NCBI RefSeq assembly: GCF_013410875.1
Contig: NZ_JACCCU010000002.1
Coordinates: 496,001-560,000, forward strand
Length of the DNA: 64,000 nucleotides
Direction: 5' to 3'
DNA from: Tunturiibacter empetritectus
GTDB lineage: Bacteria > Acidobacteriota > Terriglobia > Terriglobales > Acidobacteriaceae
Each line of letters opens with the position of its first letter. Positions within the stretch are counted from its first letter, which is position 1. The notes under the pieces are model-generated. The model made no database searches and was not told the DNA's origin. It was given only the letters and a program-made list of their open reading frames with translations. Positions 8,792-17,716 of the stretch are shown here, in pieces. Both the position numbers and the translations under genes were made by a program.

Positions 8792-9862
8792 TCAAGCCGC
8801 CTCACGAGCCCCCATCGAAGCGCCACTCGCAGCCAACTCCAAAGCAGGCTGCCGGTTCAGCCGCATCCGCATCAGCAACCCCTCTTCCACAATCAAAGCC
8901 GTCGCACACACCATCAGCGGAATCAACTCGCCAAACACCCGCGTCTCGATCAAAATCCCATACACAAACATGAACCCGAACCAGATCGGCAGCAGCCAAA
9001 GCCACGCCTCCAGCCGCGGATCGCGAATCCGCCTTCGCATCACCACCACAAACACCAGCAGATATCCGCACGCGCTCATCAACTGAGGCCACGCCTGCGG
9101 AAACAGCAGCGACTTCACATTCCAGTCGATCCGCGGATAGAACTCCGAGACATTCCCCGCGAACACGTGCCGAAGAAAGATCTGCCACGCCGCCCAGAAC
9201 AAAGCCAGCGGCATAACCGCCATCAGACTGCGTACCCGCAGCATCCGCGACCAGCGCAGCCGCCCGCCCTCCACCGCTTCATTCAGCAAAAACAGAGGCA
9301 GCAACAGCAGCGTCGTCTCCCGGTTCAAGGTCGCCACCACAAACAACCCGGCAAAGTAGATCCAGTGCCACCGAAAGTACATCAGGTACATCGCCGTCGC
9401 AAAGAACGCCAGGCTCGGCAGATCGTAAATAAACCGGAAGTTCTGCACCGTGTGCATCACATAAGTCGCCGCGCAGGCCACCAGCAGCAGAGGATAGATC
9501 ATCGGCGTCAGCAGCCGCCGCCGGGAGCTCGCCTGGTAGATCTTCGTCGTCATATACGCGGCCACAAGCAGGCAAAGCACATCGATCGCCGCCTGCACCA
9601 GCACCTCGGGCGACACCGGCTTCGGAAACCAGAAGTGAGCCCTCGACAGCGGTCCCGCCACCCACGCCAGGCCTATGCTCTCATGCGCCCACCGCATCGG
9701 CAGCATCATCAGGCTTCGCCCCTGGAACGGCATCCGCTCCCGGCCCTCTTCATACAGCAGCGTATTTACATACGGCCGCGTCAGCCACAGATAGCACCAC
9801 ACAAACTGCACCGTGGCGAACACATAGACCACCAATAAACTGATCCGCTTCTGCCTGGACAT
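8792..9862 (-). CDS. Polytopic membrane protein, GT-C-like
   Basis: Integral membrane protein of 356 residues with about nine hydrophobic helices. It has a first helix at about 8-27, a large non-cytoplasmic loop after it, and charged motifs LNRETTLLLL and IETRVFGELIPL between helices. This layout resembles GT-C type glycosyltransferases and related uncharacterised proteins, but I see no diagnostic catalytic motif. The C-terminal pattern E-x-R-x-aromatic before the last helix also occurs in the membrane protein at 58056-59027 (SEARIYVPF), so the two may be distant relatives. No function is assigned. Confidence 0.8.
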   Translation of the reverse strand: MSRQKRISLLVVYVFATVQFVWCYLWLTRPYVNTLLYEEGRERMPFQGRSLMMLPMRWAHESIGLAWVAGPLSRAHFWFPKPVSPEVLVQAAIDVLCLLVAAYMTTKIYQASSRRRLLTPMIYPLLLVACAATYVMHTVQNFRFIYDLPSLAFFATAMYLMYFRWHWIYFAGLFVVATLNRETTLLLLPLFLLNEAVEGGRLRWSRMLRVRSLMAVMPLALFWAAWQIFLRHVFAGNVSEFYPRIDWNVKSLLFPQAWPQLMSACGYLLVFVVVMRRRIRDPRLEAWLWLLPIWFGFMFVYGILIETRVFGELIPLMVCATALIVEEGLLMRMRLNRQPALELAASGASMGAREAA

Positions 9863-10075
9863 AGGCTCACCTCGTCAAAAACCGCATGCCACTGGCTTTC
9901 GGCAAGGGAATTGGCAGCCCCCGTTCCGCCGCAATCACCTCTTAGATGACCCCACCCTTCCACGGGGTTGCAACTGCGCACACCTCTCTTGCCACCAAAT
10001 GCCCATCGCCGCACTCCAAACCTGTAGAATCTGTGACGCCATCATAACTAGCTCGAAGAGGCAGGGGAAAAACCT

Positions 10076-11410
10076 TTGAACACAACTACGACCCAGCAGA
10101 CCGACACCCGCGACCCCCAGGCCACCGACGTTCGCGCCATGAGCATCGCCACCGTCCTCTTCTTCATGTGGGGCTTTCTCACCTGTCTCAACGACATCCT
10201 CATCCCCCACCTCAAAGGCATCTTCAGCCTCAACTACGGCCAGGCCCTGCTCGTCCAGTTCGCCTTCTTCTCCTCTTACTTCATCTTCGCCATGCCCTCC
10301 GGCAAACTCGTCGACTGGCGCGGTTACAAGCAGTCCATGGTTGTCGGCCTCATCGTCATGGCCGCCGGTGCGCTGCTCTTCCTGCCCGCCGCCAGCACCG
10401 CATCCTTCCCGCTCTTCCTCTCCGCTCTCGTGATCCTCGCCGCAGGCATCACCTGCCTTCAGGTCTCGGCCAACCCTTACGTCACCAACCTCGGCCCGCA
10501 GGCCACCGCAGCCAGCCGCCTCAACCTCGCCCAGGCCTTCAACTCCTTCGGCACCACCATCGCTCCCTTCTTCGGGGGAGCGCTCATCCTCGGCGCCATC
10601 CAGGCCTCACCCGAGGCGCTCAAATCCTTCTCCACCGCAGCCCTCCAGACCTACCGCGAGCAGCAGGCATCGTCGGTCCGCATGCCATATCTCGTCATCG
10701 CTCTCACCCTTCTCGTCCTCGCCGTCGCCATCGGCCTCATCAAACTTCCCACCACCGACTTCACCCGCGACTTCCGCCCCGGCGAACTCGTCGGCCGCGC
10801 CGCAGGCAGCATCTGGTACCAGCCCTATCTTCTGATGGCCACTATCGGCATCTTCGTCTACGTCGGCGCCGAGGTCTCCATCGGCAGCTTCCTCATCAAC
10901 TACCTCGGCCTGCCCCACATCATGAACTTCTCCGAGCGCACCGCCGCCCACTACGTCTCCTTCTACTGGGGCGGAGCCATGATCGGCCGCTTCATCGGCT
11001 CCTACGTCCTGCGTTATGTCAGCACCGGCAAAGCCCTGGCAGCAGCAGCCTTCATCGCATTCTGCCTCGTCCTCGCCACCATGGCCACCGGAGGTCCCGT
11101 CGCCCTCTACACCGTCCTCGCCGTAGGCTTCTTCAACTCCATCATGTTCCCCAGCATCTTCAGCCTCGGGCTCGCCGGACTCGGCGAACTCACCAGCAAA
11201 GGCTCCAGCCTCCTCGTCCAGGCCATCGTCGGCGGAGCCATCCTCCCACTCGCCGAAGGCCACCTCGCCGACCGCATCGGCGTCCAGCACGCCTTCATCA
11301 TCCCAGCCGTCTGCTACATCTACATCGCCGTCTTCGGCTATCTCGCCTCCCGCCGCAAAGACATCGAACAAGATCCCCGCCACGCCTCACACACCGCCGC
11401 CGCCCACTAA
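10076..11410 (+). CDS. Sugar:proton symporter, MFS FucP/GluP family
   Basis: Twelve-helix major facilitator of the FucP family, which imports L-fucose, glucose or galactose with protons across the inner membrane. Conserved features are FFMWGFLTCLNDILIPHLK in helix 1, GYKQSMVVGL in the loop after helix 2, and LQVSANPYVTNLGP with AFNSFGTTIAPFFG in helices 4-5. The start is TTG, placed by a GAGGCAGGGG ribosome site. Tagatose-bisphosphate aldolase lies downstream across 784 bp of repeats, so a hexose uptake and breakdown role is possible, but cotranscription is unlikely. The exact sugar is not clear. Confidence 0.88.
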   Translation: MNTTTTQQTDTRDPQATDVRAMSIATVLFFMWGFLTCLNDILIPHLKGIFSLNYGQALLVQFAFFSSYFIFAMPSGKLVDWRGYKQSMVVGLIVMAAGALLFLPAASTASFPLFLSALVILAAGITCLQVSANPYVTNLGPQATAASRLNLAQAFNSFGTTIAPFFGGALILGAIQASPEALKSFSTAALQTYREQQASSVRMPYLVIALTLLVLAVAIGLIKLPTTDFTRDFRPGELVGRAAGSIWYQPYLLMATIGIFVYVGAEVSIGSFLINYLGLPHIMNFSERTAAHYVSFYWGGAMIGRFIGSYVLRYVSTGKALAAAAFIAFCLVLATMATGGPVALYTVLAVGFFNSIMFPSIFSLGLAGLGELTSKGSSLLVQAIVGGAILPLAEGHLADRIGVQHAFIIPAVCYIYIAVFGYLASRRKDIEQDPRHASHTAAAH

Positions 11411-11490
11411 AACCCTTCAGTTGGCGATAGCTTTTGCTTTTTGCTCTTGCAGTTGCTTTGCAGTTGTCGCTGCATTTTGCCTTTCTTGTT

Positions 11491-11521
11491 GTCATCCCCG
11501 CAAGGGGATCTGCGGTTGCAG
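11491..11521. repeat. Dispersed hairpin repeat next to the hexamer array
   Basis: The sequence GTCATCCCCG followed by CAAGGGGATCTGCGGTTGCAG forms a small hairpin (CCCC/GGGG). A close relative, GTCATTCCCGAAGGG then AATCTGCGTTGCAG, occurs at 49795-49823. The element runs directly into the TTGCTN array. Confidence 0.6.
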
Positions 11522-11598
<77 letters not shown>

Positions 11599-11706
11599 TG
11601 CTCTTGCAGTTGCTCTGCAGTTGCTATTGCTATTGCTATTGCTATTGTTGTTAGCGTTGCGGTTGCACTTACACTCCGTCGTCCCACAACCCCCTCAAAA
11701 AAACAT

Positions 11707-11771
11707 CGTCATCTCGACCGAAGCTGCTCACAGTCTCATCGTGAGCAGCGCAGCGGAGAGACCCCCGCATT
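11707..11771. repeat. Dispersed GCTGCTCAC/GTGAGCAGC hairpin repeat, copy 1
   Basis: A 65-bp unit starting CGTCATCTCGACCGAAGC, with a perfect 9-bp stem (GCTGCTCAC and GTGAGCAGC around a 9-base loop) and ending GGAGAGACCCCCGCATT. It recurs almost unchanged at 42378-42443, also after a TTGC-rich tract. Confidence 0.85.
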
Positions 11772-11949
11772 CGCCTTCCCCCGCCCCTACCCACATCACG
11801 CAAGCCACACCAAAACCTTGTCAACCCCCAAAACCACTCAACCCACTCATCCAAAACCACTTACATGTGGCGTATCAGTTACCCCCAATCCGGTAAAATA
11901 GAAACATATTCAGAAAGCCCGCAATAATGTTAGACATCGGCCTCTAAGT

Positions 11950-11999
11950 CCTTTACTGGCACGTATTTGGACGGAACCCCTTTATTTGCACTTATTTAG
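11950..11999 (+). repeat. Pair of 21-bp direct repeats
   Basis: CCTTTACTGGCACGTATTTG (11950) and CCTTTATTTGCACTTATTTA (11979) match at about 17 of 21 positions including the next base, G. They are spaced 29 bp apart and lie about 200 bp before the aldolase gene. They could be operator half-sites; nothing else supports this. Confidence 0.35.
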
Positions 12000-12194
12000 C
12001 CGAGGTTGGTCCCTGTATCTTGCTGCAACAAAGGAATTTACGCCCCGGCAATAGGGGGGGTACCCCTAAGGGGATGCTGATTCCCTCGGATACAAACCAC
12101 AGCCCGCCCCTTCACACCTGCCCCATCCTCCGCTGTGTAAAATGGCCCTTCGTAGTCCTTCCATCACTCGAACCGTCTCAGGAGACAAGCTCTT

Positions 12195-13187
12195 ATGATC
12201 AAGTTGACACCAGGAAAGTTAGCCGGCCTCAAAGCCGTCTCCGACCATCGTGGCGTGATCGCCGCCGCCGCCATGGACCAGCGCGGATCCCTCCAGAAGT
12301 CCCTCGCCAAGGAGCGCGGAGCGGCCGCAGACGCCCACGACCTCGAGCAGTTCAAGACCCTCGTCACCTCTGTCCTCACCAAGCACGCCTCCGCCATCCT
12401 CCTCGACCCCGAGTTTGGCCTCCCCGCCTCCAAGCACCGCAACGGCAAAGGCCTCCTGCTCGCCTATGAGAAGACCGGCTACGACGCCACCACCCCCGGC
12501 CGCCTGCCCGACCTCCTCGACCACTGGAGCGTTGCCCGCCTCAAGGAAGCCGGAGCCGACTGCATCAAGATCCTCCTCTACTACACCCCATACGAGAAGT
12601 CGCCCGTCAACGATCTCAAGCAGGCGTGGATCGAGCGCATCGGCGCCGAGTGCATCGCGCACGACATCCCCTTCTTCCTCGAGTTTGTCGGCTACGACGC
12701 CGACGGTGGGGACGAAAAATCGATAGGCTACGCCAAAAAGAAGCCAGAGATCGTCTCCGGGTCCATGGCCGAGTTTGGCAAAGAGAAGTACCACGTCGAC
12801 GTCCTCAAGGTCGAAGTCCCCGTCGAGATGGCCTTCGTCGAAGGCACCAAATCCTTCAAGGGAGAGAAGGCCTATACCCGCGCCGAGGCCCTCCAGCACT
12901 TCCGCGACGCCGCCACCATGACCCACAAGCCCTTCATCTATCTCTCGGCCGGCGTCTCCAACCCCGTCTTCATCGAGACCCTTGAGCTCGCCGTCGAATC
13001 CGGAACCAGCTTCAACGGCGTCCTCTGCGGCCGAGCCACCTGGAAGGATGGCATCCCCATCTACGCCAAGCAGGGTGCCAAGGCCTTCGAAGACTGGCTC
13101 AACACCACCGGTGTAGAAAACATCACCAATGTCAACAACGCCCTCAAACTTGCCCACTCCTGGCACGACAAAGTCGAGTCAAAATAG
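12195..13187 (+). CDS. lacD: Tagatose 1,6-diphosphate aldolase
   Basis: Class I aldolase that splits tagatose 1,6-bisphosphate into dihydroxyacetone phosphate and glyceraldehyde 3-phosphate. At 330 residues it matches LacD, and key residues fall at the LacD positions: K125 (DCIKILLYY), E163 (FLEFVGYD) and the Schiff-base K205 (DVLKVEVPVE). A GGAGA ribosome site lies 9 bp before the ATG. No lacA, lacB or lacC lies nearby, so it is not in a standard lactose-tagatose operon. It may act on related ketose bisphosphates. A hairpin terminator follows. Confidence 0.93.
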   Translation: MIKLTPGKLAGLKAVSDHRGVIAAAAMDQRGSLQKSLAKERGAAADAHDLEQFKTLVTSVLTKHASAILLDPEFGLPASKHRNGKGLLLAYEKTGYDATTPGRLPDLLDHWSVARLKEAGADCIKILLYYTPYEKSPVNDLKQAWIERIGAECIAHDIPFFLEFVGYDADGGDEKSIGYAKKKPEIVSGSMAEFGKEKYHVDVLKVEVPVEMAFVEGTKSFKGEKAYTRAEALQHFRDAATMTHKPFIYLSAGVSNPVFIETLELAVESGTSFNGVLCGRATWKDGIPIYAKQGAKAFEDWLNTTGVENITNVNNALKLAHSWHDKVESK

Positions 13188-13210
13188 GCCTCCCCAGCCG
13201 GGCGCATCTC

Positions 13211-13240
13211 AAGGCGCTGCATCCGTGCAGCGCCTTTGCC
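13211..13240 (+). terminator. Hairpin after lacD
   Basis: A perfect 11-bp stem (AAGGCGCTGCA and TGCAGCGCCTT) with a TCCG loop begins 24 bp after the stop codon. Only three Ts follow, so it is a probable but weak intrinsic terminator. Confidence 0.6.
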
Positions 13241-13377
13241 TTGCCGCAGCGATCGCCATAGCCCTATGGGAAGGGTGTGAAAAAGATTCGACCGACCGTG
13301 GAGCGTTATTTCATTCGACACCCCAAAGGAGCCTCGGACGCATCGTAAGCTAGATAAATTCAGAAGAGGTCGAACAA

Positions 13378-13857
13378 ATGAAACACCTGCAGGAAAAAAC
13401 AGTAACAAGGTCGCTGGCAAAAGGCTTGCTGGCGGGGCTGATTGGCGGCTTGGTGTCAACAGCCGCAAAGACACTTGCCGAAAAGATCTATCCCCCACGC
13501 ACTCACGGCGAGCCAGAGCCTCCGCTGGTGCTGGCAGAAAAGATTGCAGGACATAGGTTGGAGGGCGCGAAAAAGCTGGCAGCCATGGAGACGATCCACT
13601 GGAGCTTCGGAGCGCTCACCGGAGCAGCCTACGGAGCGCTGGCAGAGTACTACCCACAGGCCACAGCAAAGGATGGCGCAGGCTTTGGAATGGCCCTCAC
13701 CTCCCTGACCCACGGCACAGCACTGCCGGCGCTAGGTCTCTCCGCTGAACTGGAAGATCAAACCACCCGCGAGCGCACCAGCGAAATGGCCACCCACGTC
13801 GTCTATGGCATGGTCACCGAAACCGTCCGCCGAGTCGTAAGAAAGATGCTGGGGTAG
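13378..13857 (+). CDS. DUF1440 family membrane protein (YagU-like)
   Basis: Small inner-membrane protein of the DUF1440 (YagU) family, whose E. coli member has been linked to acid tolerance. It is 159 residues long. The N-terminal segment KGLLAGLIGGLVSTAAKTLA is followed by the family block EKIYPPRTHGEPEPP, then a helix around HWSFGALTGAAYGALAEYYP and a C-terminal HVVYGMVTETVRRVVRKML. An AGAGG ribosome site precedes the ATG. The gene is free-standing between lacD and the convergent deacetylase gene. Confidence 0.8.
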   Translation: MKHLQEKTVTRSLAKGLLAGLIGGLVSTAAKTLAEKIYPPRTHGEPEPPLVLAEKIAGHRLEGAKKLAAMETIHWSFGALTGAAYGALAEYYPQATAKDGAGFGMALTSLTHGTALPALGLSAELEDQTTRERTSEMATHVVYGMVTETVRRVVRKMLG

Positions 13858-13892
13858 GTCTCTCACGGCACCGTCACACAACCAAACCAGCT

Positions 13893-14696
13893 TCACTCCG
13901 AAGCAAAGCACATGAGCCAGGATAGATTCACCCAAAGCCGTTCGCCGCCGTTATAGTTGGCAGCAACGCCGCTGATGACGGCGCCCGCTTCGTCATCAAT
14001 CTGCGACGCATAGTTTAGAACCAGCTTTCGCTTGCGAGCGATCGCGGCGTCTGAAGCTTCGTCGGCAGAAAGGACAACCGGGGTAAGCGGACTGCCAGCT
14101 TCTAATGCAGACCCTCGCATCGTCTCGAGGTCATCAGAGGCGGAGGCATCAGTAGCCAGATACGGCAGGTCTTCATAGAAAGCAGTAGGCAGCAATGCAG
14201 TAAAGGGCATCGCCGCCTCCCGTACCGTAAGGTGGTCGACATCATTGCCCACCGCCGCCGGAACAACAAGCGTCTCCATCGCCCCTAGTTCGGATTGCCG
14301 AGCGAGAGCCTTACGAATCTTTTCAATAGACGGATCAGCAGGATTCACCGGAGTCGCACGCAACTGATCAAGCGGCACTCTGAGCCGGATCGGTCCGTCC
14401 TTGAGGTTCAGATCAAGCATCTGAAGATTGTTCTTGAGACCCTTCGGCAAGGACTCCTTCATCCGCCGGACAAAAAGCTCATCTTCACGCAGACGCATAG
14501 CCGAGACGTACGAAAGCTCATCATTCTCGTGCACAAACGCCGCATCCGAGTAAGGAGCATAGCGACTGCGCGTGAACACGTTGAGCAACGTCACAGTATG
14601 GCGCGCAGTAAGCCAGTGAGTCATGGCAAGCGAGAGTGAAAACGCAGCGTCATCACGGTGTGGAGAGAGGATAAGGATCTTCAGTGTCGGCTCCAG
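13893..14696 (-). CDS. PIG-L family deacetylase with non-ATG start
   Basis: PIG-L/LmbE-type zinc deacetylase, a family that removes N-acetyl groups from sugar substrates such as GlcNAc-inositol or bacillithiol precursors. From the first ATG (14624) the protein has 243 residues and lacks the family motif. Reading upstream in the same frame gives LKILILSPHRDDAAFSL, the family metal-binding motif (HxDD), so the gene really begins earlier. The only codons available between the in-frame TAG of the preceding gene (14702-14700) and the motif are CTG at 14696 or 14684, or ATC. VFTRSRYAPY and VDHLTVREAA also fit the family. The gene follows the nucleoside-permease-like gene at once, in the same frame. 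Confidence 0.75.
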   Translation of the reverse strand: MEPTLKILILSPHRDDAAFSLSLAMTHWLTARHTVTLLNVFTRSRYAPYSDAAFVHENDELSYVSAMRLREDELFVRRMKESLPKGLKNNLQMLDLNLKDGPIRLRVPLDQLRATPVNPADPSIEKIRKALARQSELGAMETLVVPAAVGNDVDHLTVREAAMPFTALLPTAFYEDLPYLATDASASDDLETMRGSALEAGSPLTPVVLSADEASDAAIARKRKLVLNYASQIDDEAGAVISGVAANYNGGERLWVNLSWLMCFASE

Positions 14697-14699
14697 AGC

Positions 14700-15842
14700 C
14701 TATTTTACCGGGCCGGTGCCGGCAGGGATGTGATCACGAGTCTGCGACCAGTTGGCAACCAGTTGATCCACGACCAGGTGGCCAACACGATAAGCGGAAT
14801 CGAGCGCCGGAAGGTACGCACTGTACTGGCGGACTTTGGTTTCGCCAAGGCTTTCGGCCGCGGTGATTCCGGGCCGCTGCTGATCGAAGTTCGAAGCCGT
14901 TCGAAGTATAAGGACTCGGTTGATATCGAGCCTGTGTGCATGAGCAAGCCAAGTGAGCGACTGCATGGTCCCGGTGTCCTCCATGCCGCAGATCGCATAG
15001 GTGCCGTGGCCATCGGTCTGATACTTCACCCAATCCCGGGCCCACTGGTTGAGGAGCTTGCCATGCCAGAAGGTCGAGGCGGAAAGATTATCGCCCCGCA
15101 GAACAAAGGGAGCGCGATGTGCCGCTTCTTCAGCATACTGCTGCCGGCGAGCCGCTATTGCAGGCGTATCAGGAAGCGGCATCTCCTTGGTAAGCGCGAA
15201 GGCCCAGTCAACCAGAGAGCTGTTGAGGTGATAGATGTTGCCGTCGTCGCCAAACCTGGCAGTTCGGGGCTGCTCATACGGAGTGGATTTGCCAAGTGGC
15301 ACGTATCCCGTCGGCCAGTCTTTGGGAATCTCGCGAGCGTCGATCTCGTGGGCAAGGTCGCCGTCGACGATGTAGTCAGACCAGACTGCAGATCCAAGCG
15401 AACCCATGCGAGGGTCGATGCCGCCGATGCCGGCAACGAGGAAGTAGGCGTGCGTAAGGTCGAAGCGCGGGTCGAGGCCCAGTGCCATGATCGTGGCGGC
15501 GGTGCGGGCGGTTCCAACTCCGGTCAGCACACCAAGGATCCCGCTCTTTTCATTGAGCCGGAGGTCGTGATAACCCATGGGAAAGGGAATGACCGTATCG
15601 AGATGTTCTCGCTCAACCCAGTATTGATACTCACCAGGTGCATCGCCCGTATCGGAGCCTACTTCAAACATATTGATGACCACCACTTTGATCTCAATCG
15701 GCTTCGAAGGCTTCTCCGGAACCTCGATGAAAGCGGTCAGGTGCTCATCGATAGTGGCAATTGGAGCCAGCGGAGGGGGACAACAGGCACTTGCAGACAC
15801 GCTCAACGCGACAGACCAAAGGAGCATGAAAAAGAGGCGCAT
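14700..15842 (-). CDS. Purine nucleoside permease (NUP) family secreted protein
   Basis: Member of the NUP family (PF06516), named after a Candida nucleoside permease but related to nucleoside phosphorylases. It is 380 aa from ATG 15842, with a signal peptide MRLFFMLLWSVALSVSASA, so it is likely periplasmic or lipid-anchored. Conserved stretches are VVVINMFEVG, LTGVGTARTAATIMALGLDP, YFLVAGIGGIDPRMGSLGSA and GMEDTGTMQSL. In a Gram-negative it may bind or cleave purine nucleosides outside the cytoplasm. A GTG- or ATG-type start 19 codons upstream is possible but would put charged residues before the signal peptide. It ends in TAG immediately before the deacetylase frame. Confidence 0.85.
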   Translation of the reverse strand: MRLFFMLLWSVALSVSASACCPPPLAPIATIDEHLTAFIEVPEKPSKPIEIKVVVINMFEVGSDTGDAPGEYQYWVEREHLDTVIPFPMGYHDLRLNEKSGILGVLTGVGTARTAATIMALGLDPRFDLTHAYFLVAGIGGIDPRMGSLGSAVWSDYIVDGDLAHEIDAREIPKDWPTGYVPLGKSTPYEQPRTARFGDDGNIYHLNSSLVDWAFALTKEMPLPDTPAIAARRQQYAEEAAHRAPFVLRGDNLSASTFWHGKLLNQWARDWVKYQTDGHGTYAICGMEDTGTMQSLTWLAHAHRLDINRVLILRTASNFDQQRPGITAAESLGETKVRQYSAYLPALDSAYRVGHLVVDQLVANWSQTRDHIPAGTGPVK

Positions 15843-15929
15843 GGCAAATGGTATCGCAGCAACCGCACGCCTTTGTAACGGACTGACGAGCTCCTGCACT
15901 ATCTTGCATAAGCAAGGAAGGAGACTGAC

Positions 15930-16187
15930 ATGTCAGAAAACACTGCTGCAGTTGTAGTGACCATCGCTTTCTTTGCGGTGATGGCCGCTTGGATTCCTTT
16001 AGTCGAGTGTTGTGGAAGGGCGATGCGCAAGCAACCGAAGCCCGAGCGACAGAGCAAGAATGCCCGCGTCTTCGAGATGAAGTCCGAGATGAAGTCTAAG
16101 ACCCGCGACAAAAAGGGACATGGATACGAGACGGTCGTGCTGATTACAATAATCACGTCGCTATGTTCGCTGGCCCTGCTGAACTGA
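15930..16187 (+). CDS. Small membrane protein, unknown
   Basis: An 85-residue protein with two hydrophobic segments (about 8-27 and 69-84) around a strongly basic middle rich in Lys and Arg (CGRAMRKQPKPERQSKN). A very good ribosome site (AAGGAAGGAGA) precedes the ATG, which is the main reason to accept it as a gene. I do not recognise the family. It lies between the divergent permease-like gene and the convergent queE. Confidence 0.6.
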   Translation: MSENTAAVVVTIAFFAVMAAWIPLVECCGRAMRKQPKPERQSKNARVFEMKSEMKSKTRDKKGHGYETVVLITIITSLCSLALLN

Positions 16188-16193
16188 TTCGAG

Positions 16194-16877
16194 CTAGACG
16201 CCTTTCCTGACAGGCTCCCAGATGAACTTGTGAATCTGTAGCGACAATCGAGCGTCGATTCCGTCGGCCATCATCCACTCCACGAGGATGCGAGGATCGA
16301 GGATGGCGTTGTCGGTTGTTCGGAGCAAGCTCGGAGCCTTGTTGAAGGCCGGGCTCAAAAGGATCTGGCCAGCCTTCTCATGGAGACCATGAGCGCGGAT
16401 AAAGTCGCGTGCGAAATCGTAGTCTGTTCGATTCGAGATCACGAACTTTATCTCGTCATTTTTTGTGAGTGCGTCGAGATTCTCCATACGAAAGCTGTTG
16501 GCTGCGCTGCCCGCCCCAGGGCATTTGACGTCGACAATCTTGTGAACCGCCTTGGGAACATCCGCCAAAGGACGTTCGCCACTGGTCTCCATCATCAAGA
16601 TGTAGTTCTGCGCCAGCAGCCGCTCCATCAACGGCAGGAGTTCCTTGGCCTGAAGCATGGGTTCTCCGCCAGTAAACTCGATGAGACGACAAGGAGCAAG
16701 AGCTTCAATCTGCGCGACGATCTCATCGGCGGTGTACGCCTTACCGCCCGAGAAGGTGTACTCGGAGTCACACCAGACACAACGAAGATTGCAGCCCGCA
16801 AGACGGACAAAGATGCATGGGAGGCCAGCAAAGGACGACTCGCCCTGGACGGATTTGTAAAGTTCGATTAGATGCAT
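16194..16877 (-). CDS. queE: 7-carboxy-7-deazaguanine synthase
   Basis: Radical SAM enzyme that converts 6-carboxytetrahydropterin to 7-carboxy-7-deazaguanine, the ring contraction step in preQ0/queuosine synthesis. It has 227 residues. The QueE cluster motif CNLRCVWC gives C29, C33 and C36. SVQGESSFAGLPCIFVRLAGC at the N-terminus and EFTGGEPMLQ (SAM-binding GGE) are typical. It lies 60 bp downstream of queD on the same strand, so they are probably one operon; queC is found separately at 32280-32972. Confidence 0.95.
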   Translation of the reverse strand: MHLIELYKSVQGESSFAGLPCIFVRLAGCNLRCVWCDSEYTFSGGKAYTADEIVAQIEALAPCRLIEFTGGEPMLQAKELLPLMERLLAQNYILMMETSGERPLADVPKAVHKIVDVKCPGAGSAANSFRMENLDALTKNDEIKFVISNRTDYDFARDFIRAHGLHEKAGQILLSPAFNKAPSLLRTTDNAILDPRILVEWMMADGIDARLSLQIHKFIWEPVRKGV

Positions 16878-16937
16878 TTCATGTCGAAAGATACTTCAAT
16901 GGCAAAGGGAGAGGAGTGCCCGAACCAATGAGTTTCA

Positions 16938-17318
16938 CTACTCGTAGTAGCGGGCAAAGCTCGTGTCGGTCTCGTAGAGGGTGCAGTCCTTCACGCGAAC
17001 CCGTCCACCGGTCATCTCATGAAGCTGACTGCTCGTCTGTTCGTAAAAGTATTTGGCAAGGTTCTCGGCACTCGGATTGATCTCTTTGTCAAAGGGCGCA
17101 AGGTCGTTGATCATGAAATGGTCAAGATAATCGACAGTGGGGCGCATCACCTGCTTAAGCAGTTTGAAATCTAGCAGCATTCCAGCTTCGTCAAGCTTTT
17201 CACCAACAAGCGTGACGAAGACTTTGTAGTTGTGCCCATGCGGGTTCTCGCACTTGCCTCGGTAGTTACGGAGGTAGTGGCCGGAAGAAAAGCCGGCTTC
17301 TACAGTTACTTCGAACAT
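16938..17318 (-). CDS. queD: 6-carboxy-5,6,7,8-tetrahydropterin synthase
   Basis: QueD makes 6-carboxytetrahydropterin from dihydroneopterin triphosphate, the step before QueE. The 126-residue protein has zinc ligands H14, H27 and H29 (NPHGHNY) and catalytic C23 (GKCENPHGHN). The C-terminal block VRVKDCTLYETDTSFARY supplies the pterin-anchoring Glu. It is upstream of queE in the same direction. Confidence 0.95.
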   Translation of the reverse strand: MFEVTVEAGFSSGHYLRNYRGKCENPHGHNYKVFVTLVGEKLDEAGMLLDFKLLKQVMRPTVDYLDHFMINDLAPFDKEINPSAENLAKYFYEQTSSQLHEMTGGRVRVKDCTLYETDTSFARYYE

Positions 17319-17430
17319 GGTTCTAGGAATCCCTTCGATCTTTCAGTGCCGCGTCTGGAGGAGTGTGAGGTGGGCTGAGGACGTGGCGGCAGCCTCTCTT
17401 CGATTGTACCGTTTTGCGCGGACGGACGGG

Positions 17431-17676
17431 CTAGCGGCGGCGTTTTGCTCGGCGGCTTTCCTCGTCGCGGCGCTCAGCCTGCTCGAAGAGCGACGAGAGG
17501 ATGCCGGCAAGCGCAACCAGCAGGCCAACCACAAAGAGGCCAAGGCCCATGGTGCGCCAGAGAGAGACATCGCCCGGAGACCCGGGCTGCTGCGCGATGT
17601 TGGTGTACGCAACGCCACAGGAGATGAAAGCAAACAAAACAAGACTGCCAGCGAGGATATAGAGGTTGCGTCCCAT
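17431..17676 (-). CDS. Small two-helix membrane protein, unknown
   Basis: An 81-residue protein with two transmembrane helices (about 5-25 and 43-63) and a very basic tail after the second helix (AERRDEESRRAKRRR), which should stay in the cytoplasm. I do not recognise a named family. It lies between the GH13 gene (upstream) and queD (downstream), all on the minus strand, so it may be part of a loose operon. Confidence 0.65.
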   Translation of the reverse strand: MGRNLYILAGSLVLFAFISCGVAYTNIAQQPGSPGDVSLWRTMGLGLFVVGLLVALAGILSSLFEQAERRDEESRRAKRRR

Positions 17677-17716
17677 GCGAATAGTCCTATTTTACGGTGA
17701 GAGCGGTACGCGCGGA

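Noticed and set aside
12219..13166. A 315-codon open frame opposite lacD
   Set aside because: Same reason; lacD has all catalytic residues and a ribosome site.
16878..17430. preQ1 riboswitch near queD/queE
   Set aside because: No C-rich loop plus A-rich tail of the preQ1 type found upstream of queD.
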